From Yponomeuta sedellus (lineage: Eukaryota > Arthropoda > Insecta > Lepidoptera > Yponomeutidae): DNA of 64,000 nucleotides. The stretch spans positions 14,517,062 to 14,581,061 of the forward strand of contig OW203731.1 of assembly GCA_934045075.1 (NCBI GenBank). Direction: 5' to 3'. A program made the position numbers and the translations under genes. Position 1 is the first letter of the stretch. Every line of letters starts with the position of its first letter. The notes under the pieces are model-generated. The model had not been told where the DNA came from. It made no database searches and saw only the letters and a program-made list of their open reading frames with translations. Shown here piece after piece: positions 30,225-40,645 of this stretch.

Positions 30225-30690
30225 TAAGCCCCGAAAATATTCTAACTATGTGGTCAAGTCGCGAAAGTTTAAAATATGTTATAAAACTCATAGTTTATGA
30301 AGCCTATTGTGTGGCAGTGTTCCTACTTGGTAATCAGTGGGTTAATCGAATTTGCAATTTTCATCGAACTGTCATAGTAAACAATGAATTGTAGTTCTAT
30401 CATATAGGCCAAGAGGATGGGTGAGGATGGCCAACGACAGTAAGGAGTGTCTTCGGGAAGTCTGTGTGTAGGAATGAAAGAGTACAGGCCGACTAATTGA
30501 AGAATTTGTCTCTTTAGTAAGTCGTACGTATTAGAATTCCGTTTGGAGAAGATGAAGGAGTTAAATAATTTTCAACTCTCTACTAAAGGAAGGCCAATGA
30601 GACGAGATAAAGAATGTAAACAAAGTTTCAGGGGTTCAAAACATTTTTATTTGAATAAATTATAGTAATACAAAGTGTGAAGGTGATATT

Positions 30691-31222
30691 GTGTGTAGCC
30701 GAAACATCTCCAAAAGAGCTAGATTGCCTATTCATAGTGGCGTGCTGGTCCCAACACTTATGTATGGTAGCGAGACTTGGGTGTGGCAAAAGAAGCAAGA
30801 AAGTAGAATTAATGCAGTAGAAATGAGGTCCTTGAGAAGTATGTGTAGTGTTACTTTGAATGACAGGATACGCAATAGTCTGATCAGAGAACGTTGTGGA
30901 CTGAAAGCCGGAGCGAGAGGATGTAGTGACTAGAATTGAGAAAGGAATGTTGCGTTGGTTTGGACATGTGGAGAGGATGAAGGAAGAAAGATTGACGAAA
31001 CAGATATATATTGCGAATGTGAGTGGAAGGGTTGGTAAGGGTCGTCCCAGGTGGACATACATCGACCAGATAGGGGATGTATTAGCAAAGAGAAAGATAA
31101 AAAGTACCCGGAAGCGGCGTGCGTGCATGCAACGACTTATGAACGTTAATGAAGCGAAGGCAGGATCGTGGCAAGTGGCAGTCCCTGGTCCCTGCCTACC
31201 CCTCTGGGATACAGGCGTGAGG
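30691..31222 (+). pseudogene. RTE-type LINE, C-terminal ORF2 fragment
   Basis: The first frame gives GVLVPTLMYGSETWVWQKKQ and VEMRSLRSMCSVTLNDRIRN. A frameshift near 30915 leads to RIEKGMLRWFGHVERMKEER and VSGRVGKGRPRWTYIDQIGD. 'RWFGHVERM' and 'LMYGSETW' are hallmark strings of the C-terminal part of many insect RTE-like and related LINE proteins. A third frame carries the final YPSGIQA and stop at 31218. Upstream domains (endonuclease, reverse transcriptase) are lost by 5' truncation. It is the longest RTE copy in the window and serves as reference for 5672-5957 and 41808-42036. Confidence 0.85.
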
Positions 31223-31391
31223 TTATGTATGTATGTATGTATGTATGTATGTATGTATGTATGTATGTATGTTTGTATGTTTGTATGTATGTATGTATGT
31301 ATGTATGTATGTATGTATGTATGTATGTATGTATGTATGTATGTATGTATGTATGTATGTATGTATGTATGTATGTATGTATGTATGTATG

Positions 31392-31422
<31 letters not shown>

Positions 31423-31556
31423 TTATGTATGTATGTATGTATGTATGTATGTATGTATGTATGTATGTATGTATGTATGTATGTATGTATGTATGTATGT
31501 ATGTATGTATGTATGTATGTATGTATGTATGTATGTATGTATGTGTGTATGTATGT
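31223..31556. repeat. (TATG)n microsatellite, about 334 bp
   Basis: The array starts four bases after the RTE stop codon. A few interruptions (tttg, atat, attt, gtgt) occur. Long open frames through it are artefacts. Confidence 0.98.
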
Positions 31557-32027
31557 ACAAATTTCGGATTCCCTATTCTCATCGCTGTCGTCTGTATTAG
31601 TCAAACATGATTCACCGGAAGAGTCTTAGGCTGTCTAGAGCCGCCAGGCTGTGATTCCATAATTAAAACCAACAACTAATTACAATAACAGCAAAAATCA
31701 ACAAGAAAACTAACAGTAATGGATTAAATAAACACAATAAACCTAGTAAATACGGAAACGAAAAAATACGTATCACTTCGAACGCAATCTAAACAGGAAT
31801 GAATTGTTATAGTTCACAAAATTGCGGATGATACCAAATGTTGACAACTGCCGTACTGAAAGTTTTCCTGTACCACGAAATACGCAACGACAGCTGTCGT
31901 CGATCAAATGACGCCATTACCGCATACGTGTGACAAGGACAGAGATAATAATCGCGCACTATCGCAATGTAACTCAGTAACGGTCCGTTTGTTTACATTC
32001 TTTATCTCGTCTCATTGGCCTTCCTTT

Positions 32028-32488
32028 ACATAAAATAAAGGCGATTATTCTAAAAATACACAGTCATGTTTTCTTTGAAAGTACAGTCATAATACTGCCA
32101 TATATGCATATACGGTCAGCAGGTGAGACGATCAAACAAAACTTTCTTAAGTATCACATCTAGGTTTCTACGATCCATCACTAAAGTATGTCACTGTCTT
32201 TTCTATTTAAGTCGCCAAATACCCACTTACTTGTGAGGTGATTGAAATCTTACAATACATCAATAGATTTTTTATTTTAATTTATTAGGCATATAAAACA
32301 GGTAACAATCTTATAACGATATAATTGTGGTATATATCTACTTGTTTTGAGCTAGATTAACACCCAAAGTATACAAGCACGTTAAAATATATAGACAATC
32401 TAAACAAAGGTAGTCCTTATATTAATGGCTGAGAAAATATTAAGCATTATATAAATAACAACAGAGGACCTTCCCCGAACTTTGTATA
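32028..32488. other. No recognisable feature
   Basis: AT-rich, non-coding. Confidence 0.4.
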
Positions 32489-32552
32489 ATCTATCTATAT
32501 CCATCTATATATCTATTTATGTCTATCTATATCTATCTATATCTATTTAATC
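32489..32552. repeat. Degenerate (TCTA)n tract
   Basis: Imperfect atctatctat units. Confidence 0.8.
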
Positions 32553-32760
32553 TATATAAATAAAATTCAAAGTCCTGACTGACAGACTCACTAATCAACG
32601 CCCAGCCCAAGCAGTTGGACCTAGGAAGCTGAAATTTTGCACACAGGGTCTATATATTATAACGCAGGCAAGGAATAAGACCGTATTTTTTTAAATTTAA
32701 CCCCTAAGGGGGCGAAAAGGGTTGCCAAAAGTTGTATGGGAGGTATAACGAATATTGTCT
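32553..32760 (+). repeat. Dispersed lepidopteran repeat (ataaataaaattcaaagtcc type)
   Basis: The motifs gaaattttgcacacaggg, aacccctaagggggcgaaaa and gttgtatgggag occur in this order in very common non-autonomous insect repeats, with a general relation to 12250-12410. Confidence 0.5.
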
Positions 32761-33124
32761 AATTTTCTTGAAACTTAAAATAAATACTCTTCAACACAAT
32801 TGATTGAACACGTGCTTCGTCGTTACTAGGATACCCTATGTTACACTGCTAAACGCAGATAAATTGTCTGTGAGATTGATTGTTCTGGGAGATTTTTAGT
32901 GGAATCGTGTTTTTATAAATAACACTCATGCTTTTCGTTAGTTTTCAGTTCAACCCTTATCTTAAAACAGTTTTACATGACGTCACGTAAGTTTTTTCCT
33001 TTTTTGATTCCTTCCTCCCCCACTTTCACACGATGTCATACCTTGTTCACACTTGGCGTGACCTACGTAATTTATGCGTGGCCTCTTATTATTGTAAATC
33101 GGCATGTAACAGAGGCATGTAGGT
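32761..33124. other. No gene; IR family E remnant at 32880-32935
   Basis: The family end ggaatcgtgtttttataaat is visible at 32910-32930. The remainder is not recognised. Confidence 0.4.
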
Positions 33125-33558
33125 AGGGTTGCTATACGTCCCGTATAAAAGGGACTGTCATCTTATTTGACTATCCCGTCCCGTAGTACTAAATGTCTTG
33201 TATTTACTTACAAACAAAATAAGTACGGATACAGAGTATTTTGAGCAAAAGTCATGCCGATTAAAGCTGTGTTAATACCTTTGTATTTGCAATTCCTGCC
33301 CACAATGCAAATGTGGAAATAATATTCTGCCTGGGCGAAAAAATAACTGAGCACTTAATTTGATGTCAATTTAAATTAGAAATTATAATGATAAAATATT
33401 TATTGAAGCTAATGGTTAGAATAACTGACATTTTTGTTTTAAATGTATTATGTTTATACATATAACATTTTGAATAAAAACTTGGTTTTTTCGATAGTTC
33501 TTGGGTACCTAACTAGAGACGACGTCCCGTATTTGTTCCCGTAATTTATGGCAACCCT
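33125..33558. mobile_element. TIR element, possibly hAT-like
   Basis: The left end agggttgctata and the right end (complement of agggttgccata) match at 12 of 13 positions, and both are followed by cccgtat-type subterminal repeats. Flanks atgtaggt and atgtatag resemble an 8-bp duplication but match imperfectly. The AGGGTTGCCA start recalls hAT ends. Confidence 0.5.
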
Positions 33559-34351
33559 ATGTATAGGTTGTGTGTGAATGACGCATGGATTGAGTAAAGA
33601 TTGTATCTTCAACTGCACACGTGCACTCGAAAGCACATCAACCTTTACACGCTTGCACTCTAGTCACTTACGTAACGGGCTACTTTGCCTTCACGATTTG
33701 CCAGTGCAGTCAAATTGATTTTCTCTGGAAGAGAAAAAAATCTGTCAATATAGCCTCAACGAAAATTGACGGACTGAATTTATACGGTTCGCATTGGAAT
33801 GCCTAGTGCCCCGCACTGGCAACAAGTGCAATCAGCTAATTTGCTTTGCTCTAATTAGTGGCTAATTATTGAGCTATTCCTTTAGTTCTTAATCACAGCA
33901 CCGAATTAGCTGAATTATTTGGGTGCGCCCGGCAATTACGTATCGACGAAAATTACGGGTGCCGCTTTAAGCCGGGTTTTGACTATAGGATGTAAAATAA
34001 TATATGTTACATATTGAGATATAACAGTTTATCCCTCGTCATATTATAGCTAAATAAAAAAATGTACGACGAGCGATAAAGTATTATATCTCAAGATGTA
34101 ATATTATTAAATTACATCCCATAGTCAATAGCCGGCTTTATAATAACAATCTGTACTATTACAGTGGATAGTGGATAGCACATAAAACTTACATTTTATT
34201 TGCAATGTCATCTGTGCCATGACTGAGTTGAGTCCACGCATATAAATGGTGGTGCCGCATGCACACTGAATAGTATGATAAAATTAAAACGATAGTTTTA
34301 TTTATTGCTTATATTATAATAGCTTATCATGAAGATGATAAGAATCATCTT
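33559..34351. other. No gene; partial MITE arm near 33636
   Basis: agcacatcaacctttacac at 33634 is an arm of the MITE type seen at 36177 and 61284. Two versions of a taatatatgttacat-like motif at 33990-34110 form a loose inverted repeat. No coding. Confidence 0.35.
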
Positions 34352-34400
34352 GAGCGTGAGTCAAGATGCAGCTGGACGTTGTATAGATAATTACATTCGA
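34352..34400 (+). repeat. SINE-L fragment
   Basis: tgagcgtgagtcaagatgca and ctggacgttgtatagataat match the SINE-L pieces at 14756 and 51478. Confidence 0.4.
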
Positions 34401-34633
34401 TATCAACCCTTCTATGTCCCCACTGCTGGGGCACAGGTCTCTTCTTCCATTGCAGGAAGATTACACCATACTCCACCACGGGAGCCAAGTCCGGGTAGGT
34501 GGAGGATTGTAAGACAGTGGCAGGCCTTACTGTAAGAAGTTATCAAACCGCCCATAAGGCCTCTGACACGGCTTAACGGCTGCCATTACATGACAGCCGG
34601 CACCAACGGCTTAACGTCTTGCGAAGCACGGAC
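34401..34633 (-). repeat. 5S-SINE, 5'-truncated
   Basis: 3' two-thirds of the element from tatcaaccct through caccaacggcttaacgt; the 5S head is absent. Confidence 0.8.
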
Positions 34634-34798
34634 GCACGGAAGCTCAAAAATAAATGATATAAATACAAAATATAAATCATTCCGCAGATGTAAAGGGCAA
34701 TGTTATGTTATGTTGCTTATCAATTTAGCGTACCAATCACATTGTTTTCTAAGTTACGTACATATTTGTAGTTCTAGTAGCAATGTCACTCGCTAAAA

Positions 34799-34937
34799 GT
34801 GAAGGAAAGCATTGCGAAGAAACCTTTAGGTACGAGGTGTTTAACTGCCAATCCGCGGTGGCACGCGTGGTAATTAAGCCCATACTCTCTCTGAGAGAAG
34901 GACCGTGCCCTGCTGTGGAGTGTATATAGACTATTCC
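34799..34937 (+). repeat. SINE-L 3' part
   Basis: gtgaaggaaagcattgcgaa, ctgccaatccgcggtgg, the ctctctctgagagaaggacc stretch and tgctgtggagtgtata. This order is typical of a very common lepidopteran SINE. Confidence 0.55.
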
Positions 34938-35004
34938 CTAAAACACTGCTTATCTATGGGCAAAGACTGAGGTGAAGATATAATTCGGATCATAAACCAA
35001 ATTC

Positions 35005-35130
35005 CAGGTGTGATGACAATCTGCGAAAAACTGTAGGCAGATGCTGGATGCGGCAAGCTGAAGACGCTATGGCGTTCATTAGAGGAGGGCTATGTCCAGC
35101 AGTGGATTACATAATATAGCCTGAAGAAGA
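35005..35130 (+). pseudogene. RTE-like LINE 3' end, single copy
   Basis: Codes for a decayed version of the DDxLRKTxGRCWMRQAED and EGYVQQW end and carries the tagcctgaagaagaag tail. It matches one unit of the array at 11704-12243. Confidence 0.65.
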
Positions 35131-35233
35131 AGAAATCAAATTATAATTTTAGCTGTCCTTGGCGTCATAGAAATATTTTTTTGTGGCTAATATACAAGCT
35201 TTCGTTGAGTTTTTAATTAAAAGGCTAGTAAAT

Positions 35234-35310
35234 AATCCGGACTTGGCCCCCGTGGTGGAGTGTGGCCTAAGAGACCCGTGCCCCTCTGTGGGGACATTAA
35301 TGGGTTGATG
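35234..35310 (+). repeat. 5S-SINE 3' fragment
   Basis: ccggacttggcccccgtgg through gtggggacattaatgggttg; an internal deletion removes the usual cttcctgc part. Confidence 0.7.
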
Positions 35311-35394
35311 AAATAATAACCGACACGCGGGTCCGCGTTGTGCTCTACTTTTTGCGAAATATATTTGTTTGTATTTAACTATTTAGGAACATCG

Positions 35395-35510
35395 TCAGGC
35401 TATACTAGTCCACTGCTGGACATAGCCCTCCCCTAAAGAGCGCCACGTTGTGCTATCATAGGGGGTAATGCCCATAACCCCCGGGCTTGGCAAGCGGGTT
35501 GGGGATCGCA
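35395..35510 (-). repeat. Composite SINE, 3' part
   Basis: On the minus strand it reads gcgatccccaacccgcttgc, then the LINE-like end gggctatgtccagcagtgg. It continues at 35748 after the MITE. Confidence 0.6.
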
Positions 35511-35747
35511 CTGCCGTGTCCTGACAAGACACTGTAATTTAAAAACAGGCATTTTCCAGAAAACGCTAAAAACATTTCTTTAAGAAAATTCCGCATAGAT
35601 ACGTCAAATCAAAACAGATTACTTTAAAAAATTTACATGTGTTAAATAATAGTGCACATAATTATGCCGTTACTAGTTAATTTATATTTTTTGTATATAG
35701 ACAAAACACTGTATCTATAGATACAGTGTTTTGTCATAACACGGCAG
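35511..35747. mobile_element. 237-bp MITE inserted in the composite SINE
   Basis: The left end ctgccgtgtcctgacaagac and the right end (complement of ctgccgtgttatgacaaaac) form 26-bp inverted repeats with three mismatches. The 4-bp duplication cgca is at 35507-35510 and 35748-35751, and the SINE copy at 7320 shows the empty site. A perfect 36-bp palindrome at 35700-35735 carries an extra copy of the inner TIR. Confidence 0.75.
35700..35735. repeat. 36-bp perfect palindrome
   Basis: gacaaaacactgtatcta is followed at once by its complement. It overlaps the right end of the 237-bp MITE. Confidence 0.9.
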
Positions 35748-35806
35748 CGCAGTTAGGTGGAATTGTACTGCAGGGGGCGCTGCTGCCCACCCCCCGGTTT
35801 GTTTCA
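35748..35806 (-). repeat. Composite SINE, middle part
   Basis: On the minus strand: caaaccggggggtgggcagc, gcgccccctgcagtac; equals 7404-7450 in the other copy. Confidence 0.6.
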
Positions 35807-36176
35807 TTTTAGGTACATTTTTTAGTAATTAATATCTGCAATAACTTACAGTAGGCACCCAAAACTCATTAACTTTGGGTGTTAAATAGAGGTTTCTATG
35901 TCGATGCCCCTTAATGAACCAAGTACACTTTTTGTTCTGCGTTTTCGTATTATGTTTGTTCATTAGTGTCAATTAAGCCGGCTCTTGCTTACAAGCGTAC
36001 CGTTACGTATGTGACAGTGCCACACTTTTGCATATCAAGTGATGCAGTCATCGTCTGTTTTCTTTATAAAGTCGACAGAAACATACAGCAACTCTACATT
36101 TGTGCCACAGTATAACAATTTAATAACATTTCTTTCCAGAACCGGTCCAATAAAATTAAATATAAATATCTTAAAA
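35807..36176. other. No recognisable feature
   Basis: Non-coding. Confidence 0.4.
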
Positions 36177-36290
36177 GTCCAGCAGCACATCGACCTTTAC
36201 ACAATGTTTTTGAAAATGTCTGTGTTTATTCTTCTTAAGTTACGTTGTCCAACTTTGCAACATGAATGTAAAGGTTGACTTACTGTGAAT
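36177..36290. mobile_element. Short MITE (agcacatcgacctttac arms)
   Basis: The left arm agcagcacatcgaccttta and the right arm (complement of taagtcaacctttacat) are loosely inverted, about 100 bp apart. Relatives: 61284-61395, partial arms at 8981, 33634 and perhaps 63412-63506. Confidence 0.45.
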
Positions 36291-36689
36291 TGTTTAGTAC
36301 GACCATTACAATATCCTAAGTACTGTACGTCAGCGTCATTAGACGCTCCTTGCTTTAGTACACTTTTTTTAAAGTATGACAGGTTGACTTGACCCCTAGA
36401 CCCTAGTCACGCCTTATGGAAAGCGAAAATGTGGTCTAATAAGCTATTTTATTTTAAGTAATGAAACCGAGGCAATTTGCCTGCGCCACCGTTTCACTAC
36501 GTAAATACTTACAAGCAAGATAAAAGTACTCAAAACTGGCGTGCGCACATATACAGCGACTAAAATAATTAATGTGAAGGGAAAGAATGAGGCAAGAAAA
36601 AAAATGCATCCCTAATTTACCTGATATCTAGGTACCCAAATTAGTTCTTTCAGATTTAATCTTACTCTTTTGTCGGCATAATTATATAA
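36291..36689. other. No recognisable feature
   Basis: Non-coding. Confidence 0.4.
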
Positions 36690-36720
36690 TTACTAGCTGA
36701 TACCGCGAACGCTGTAATGC
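36690..36720 (-). repeat. Helitron-like 3' terminus
   Basis: On the minus strand gttcgcggtatcagctagta ends in CTAGT, the CTRR-T end typical of Helitrons; the preceding hairpin is weak. Confidence 0.35.
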
Positions 36721-37504
36721 CATATTAATTAGCGTACGACGTATTCTCAGACCTATCAAATATACACAATCAAAATAGTCTTGATTAGAATAAGAATAAA
36801 CTTTATTTGACCACATTACAAAAGATTACGAGCCAACTTCCTAAACATTTAAAATAATAAAGAAAATAAAAGAAAAAGACTAGTTGTGTGTGTGTGTGTA
36901 TAACTAAAGAGTGTGGTGAATTTAGAAGAATTTAGAAAAAAATGCCGCAGAATGCAGTTTTTATACAAAATCTGCAACGGCATTGCTGACAGCCCTGAAC
37001 TAATTAATACTTTATTAAATTTACGAGCCCCATCTACTCGCATTAGACATGATATCCGCAGTCTCTTCCACGTTAGAATTCCGTAAGTTGTCGCTTGCCA
37101 AAAACTTATAATTAATCTTTTTCAGACATTGATATAATTTATGTATCTCAAGAAGTTTTCAGACACCAGGTCATAAAAACCATAAAAAATATAAAAACAA
37201 CTTGAATTTCAGACTTCCTCTTCAATCTCTCTCACACACATACACACACAAACACACCCTCATACACACACAAACACACACTTACACACACTAACATACA
37301 CATACAGGCACCGAAATGTTTTGCATGAATCATGTTGATTTTGAAATTCTTAATTTTTAAGGTATTCAAAACCTTGTTTTAAAATAACTAAGACCAGGCA
37401 ACTCTGTTGTCTGCTTTGTGCTTCGTAAATTAGATTAGTATAAAAAATATTAGTCCGTAGGTAATTGGCCTATGTTTGGCCTACATTTATTTACTTATTT
37501 TATA
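36721..37504. other. No gene; LINE tail and CA/TG tracts
   Basis: 36785-36815 (aataagaataaactttattt) is a minus-strand LINE polyadenylation end. (TG)n lies at 36883-36899 and an imperfect CA-rich tract at 37220-37310. Otherwise nothing named. Confidence 0.4.
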
Positions 37505-37980
37505 TTTAAAAACCTATTTAGAGGCTAAAAATTTCACCCATGCCGGGATTCGAACCCGCAACCTCTGGCTATCCGTACCAGCGCTCTACTAATTGAGCCA
37601 ATGGGCGGCTTACGGCATCAGTGAAATTTCGAACCTCTTTACAATATTCTCTGTATTACGTACATGCAGCGACATCTGACTTAAGCAAATTGCATTACTT
37701 ACAGCCCCGACCACCTACTTTGCAGTTAGGTTTAACATCGGAACGATATCACTGTACCCACATGATTACACTATTTTTATTTTTAATGCACTAACCCGTG
37801 CTAAGGAACAAATTTAATAACCTATTTAGAGGCTAAAAATTTCACCCATGCCGGGATTCGAACCCGCAATCTCTGGCTATCCGTACCAGCGCTCTACCAA
37901 TTGAGCCATTGGGCGACTCACGGCATCAGTGAAATTTCGAAATTTGTTCCTTAGCACGGGTTAGTGCATTAAAAATAAAA
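37505..37980 (-). mobile_element. tSINE-1 composite: two tRNA-like modules and inverted caps
   Basis: One tRNA-like module lies at about 37525-37610 and a second at about 37845-37925, both minus strand with A box (tggctcaattggtagagcgc in the second) and B box (gggttcgaatcccggc). The second module is enclosed by perfect inverted caps of more than 35 bp at about 37767-37815 and 37938-37982 (acccgtgctaaggaacaaat). The 170 bp between the modules matches 21400-21535, so the whole unit is a repeated composite and not a chance cluster. Confidence 0.75.
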
Positions 37981-39039
37981 ATAGTGTAATTATTTTATAT
38001 TGTTTTGTGCTGTGATAAATTAATAAAATAAAAATCATTAAAACCGGTTAAGCCATTTCAGAGGATAATAAAGCGATAACAAACACTGACATAATATTAG
38101 AAGATATCTACGTAAGTCAAATTTTAGCTTTCTAGATATTTTCCGTCAAAGCATTTTATTTGGCACCTCAACGTGTCAATATTAGCCTACCGGTTTGGCG
38201 TCTGCGCGGCAATACAGCAACATACAGACATACGCCCAAAAAACATACCCCTCCTTCGCGTTCGCTTTCGGATAAAAAGGTTCCGTCTGGGAATTACAAT
38301 GAGCGATTTTCTGGCAGCTCCTAAAAAATTGTTCCAATCTCGCTACTAGATGGCGATGCTGTCTGCGTACGTAGTTTTTTTTTAATACCGCTGAGAGACC
38401 TTTATTAGTCTGTGTTTGTATATCACTGTCGTCGTCAAAGTTGAAGTTTTGTTAACACTGTCGAAGATTTTATTACAAAACAGACTTCATTATAACTACT
38501 TAATTTTAAGTTTTTAATAGTGCATTTTCATGACTTCTCATAAATTGATGATTTGTTCATTGACTTCTTTGATACAAAAGAAAAAAAAAACAAATTACCT
38601 TAAAAACAACCGGTATTTTTGTAAAAGAAATTACTAGAGTTGGTTAAATTGTTCTGTGGTCTAGACGGAACACAGAGTATATTACTATATGAGACGGAAT
38701 GACTGAAGTTCACAGATTACAGATATATTGTGAAAAAAAAATCAATTCAAGTTTTATCAGAGCCATCTGTCGGAGTTTAGTGAACTATTTTTTGTTTTTA
38801 ATTTGCTCTAGGAAAATCCCTCATTTGGCGGACGCAACGAAGGACGTAGCGGTCACTAAACCGGAGGAGGTATTTTAGAAAACCGTTTTTTTTGTGGAGG
38901 CTATTCTGCGCCAAAACCGGTTTTGCAGTTTTTCGGTGATTTCGATGTGAAAAAAGATATGTTTTTTTACGTTGGTGGCGCTAGTGTTGCTGCATGGAGT
39001 TGAGCCCCTTATTGACCCACATCAATCAGAGAAATGACC

Positions 39040-39077
<38 letters not shown>

Positions 39078-39289
39078 GAGCTTTTTTGTCTAATTTTTCT
39101 CCAAAATGATATAGAATTAGAAATGACACCAGGTTTTACTTGTAAAGTTCATTAAGCAGCAGTTTCTGGGCTACTTTGAATGAAACCTTTTCATTTCATT
39201 TTATTTCAAAACAAAAAGTATCTGTTGATCATGTTTGTACATTTATGAGAAAAATTATGAGACAGAATTATTTATAAAAATACAATGAC
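37981..39289. other. No gene; (GA)n at 39043-39074
   Basis: A perfect (AG)16 tract lies at 39043-39074. The rest shows no repeat or coding that I can name. Confidence 0.4.
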
Positions 39290-39465
39290 AGTTTTTCTGG
39301 AGTGCTTACACTCCATAAACGATCACTAAAATAGTCTGTGGTGGAGATTTTATAAAGAAAAGTCGTAACCACAGATTAATTAAAACATCTAAATATTTAA
39401 ACACCACCTGTCGTATCAAGATTGTTTACATTTTTTTAGGTAAGTACCTAAACAAATGGAAATGA
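39290..39465. repeat. IR family E, rearranged copy
   Basis: Contains 'aatagtctgtggtggag', 'gtaaccacagatta' and 'tatcaagattgtttaca', shared with 7925-8115. Confidence 0.4.
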
Positions 39466-39747
39466 ATTATATAAACATCTCCTTAGTAAATAAGTTATAT
39501 TTCCGATCCTGTATACCTACCTACATTCATAATAAAAAAAAAAAATTAAGTTCTCAATTAATTTGCCCGTGATTGTCCACTGTTGGGCATCGACACCGTA
39601 ATGATCTTCATGTACTTAGATTAATTAAAATAAGAGTCATAGAATATTAGACTACATTATACTTTTCCGAACTATATAGTAAAATTCATAATTGGCCTAA
39701 GTACCAAATGTATATTTTAATTGTATTGATGTGGATTTCTGTTGAAT
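39466..39747. other. No recognisable feature
   Basis: Non-coding. Confidence 0.4.
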
Positions 39748-39825
39748 GATTAAAATAGGCGAGCTTAATGCTACTAAGAATTATCTACCAGCTAACCCAA
39801 GTTATCCTAAATATCCTAAGGTAAA
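39748..39825 (-). repeat. LINE 3' tail fragment
   Basis: aataggcgagcttaatgcta and taccagctaacccaag match the minus-strand tail at 8705-8805. Confidence 0.5.
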
Positions 39826-39844
39826 AAAAACAAAAATATCTCAT

Positions 39845-40105
39845 CTTTATTACGGCCTCGGTGGCGCAGTGGTTTGGCACGCTGACTGTAAAACCGAAGG
39901 TCTCGGGTTCGATCCCCGGCCGGATCAGACTAGGAAAATAACTTTTCTAGTTTGTCTCGGGTCTTGGATGTTATCTATGTATTTGTTGTATTAAATCTAT
40001 CGTCGAGTTAGCACCTATAACACAGGTCATTTAGTTGTACTTAGTATAGGGCTACCGAGATCTGTGTAAAATATGTCCATGAATATTTATTATTTATTAT
40101 TATTA
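39845..40105 (+). mobile_element. tSINE-2, full length
   Basis: Best plus-strand copy. The head cggcctcggtggcgcagtgg carries the A box, and gtctcgggttcgatccccgg carries the B box 50 bases later. The body has ttgtctcgggtcttggatg, cagatctgtgt-like (gagatctgtgtaaaatatg) and a gaatatttattatttatt end with (att)n. RNA polymerase III promoter elements are intact in sequence. Confidence 0.85.
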
Positions 40106-40539
40106 TTACCTCTAGGAGTGTTTTAAGAGAATTGTGATTTTGTAAATAAGGCCATAAAATGTTTACACGCTGAACTTCTTAAATAAATAACCGTCGGTGG
40201 GTCAGATAAATTTATTTTGAGAGAGGAGGATGCATCAATGTCAGCTTTTGTTTGTCACTTGGCCAAATGTTTATTTATAGCCCGTTATCGAAGAGTGAAA
40301 GCAGCACTCGCTAACCAACAGAAATTAGCCTCAGTAAAAGTTACTCGGTAACTTTAATAGGCTCTTAAAAGTTATTTTCGATTTTCTCTTTCTTGAGTTT
40401 CCACATAGATTGTACGAACGCATCTACTTCTGTTATGTTATATATAATGATAGAATATTTCTCCACTATACAAAATGTCATATATAATCTAGATGTAAAT
40501 GAGTAATGAGTAAATTTTATATTGTATATTGAACTAGCT
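40106..40539. other. IR family E end, then nothing recognised
   Basis: 40107-40165 (ctctaggagtgttttaagag) is the family E 3' end; the remainder is non-coding. Confidence 0.4.
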
Positions 40540-40645
40540 CCTAATTTTGTCTCCAAAACTTAGGTTATCTGGTATATAATGCTAAGTAGCATTAAGCTCG
40601 CTAGGTCAATATTTTTATGCAATAAATAATTTTAATTTTAACTTT
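40540..40645 (+). repeat. LINE 3' tail
   Basis: tctccaaaacttaggtta, gtagcattaagctcgc and a tgcaataaataattttaatt end; plus-strand copy of the 8705-8805 type. Confidence 0.55.

Larger units (their letters stand above)
28744..30243. mobile_element. Inverted-repeat element with about 128-bp arms, split by a Harbinger element
   Basis: The left arm 28744-28869 (agaatattttcggggcttaa... cgacgttacagtcatcgtgg) is repeated inverted at 29037-29151 plus 30228-30243, with about nine mismatches. The central 165 bp is unrelated. The right arm is interrupted exactly at TAA by the element 29152-30224. Class unknown; the motifs gtaaaatagcattaaattac and cgcgattaagcccc are of a kind seen in insect repeats. Confidence 0.75.
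30585..32027. mobile_element. Element with perfect 40-bp inverted repeats enclosing an RTE fragment
   Basis: 30585-30624 and 31988-32027 are exact complements (starting aaaggaaggccaatgagacg). Between them lie 65 bp, the 0.87-kb RTE fragment with its microsatellite, and 430 bp of unrelated sequence. Removing the RTE insert leaves a TIR element of about 0.58 kb. No clear target duplication was found, so an inversion or a segmental palindrome is not excluded. Confidence 0.65.

Noticed and set aside
39845..39925. Genuine tRNA genes at the tRNA-like heads (39845, 24728, 21290, 37845, 42275, 45481, 47707)
   Set aside because: Acceptor stems do not pair well, U33 is often missing, and each is followed by a repeated family body. 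They are SINE heads.
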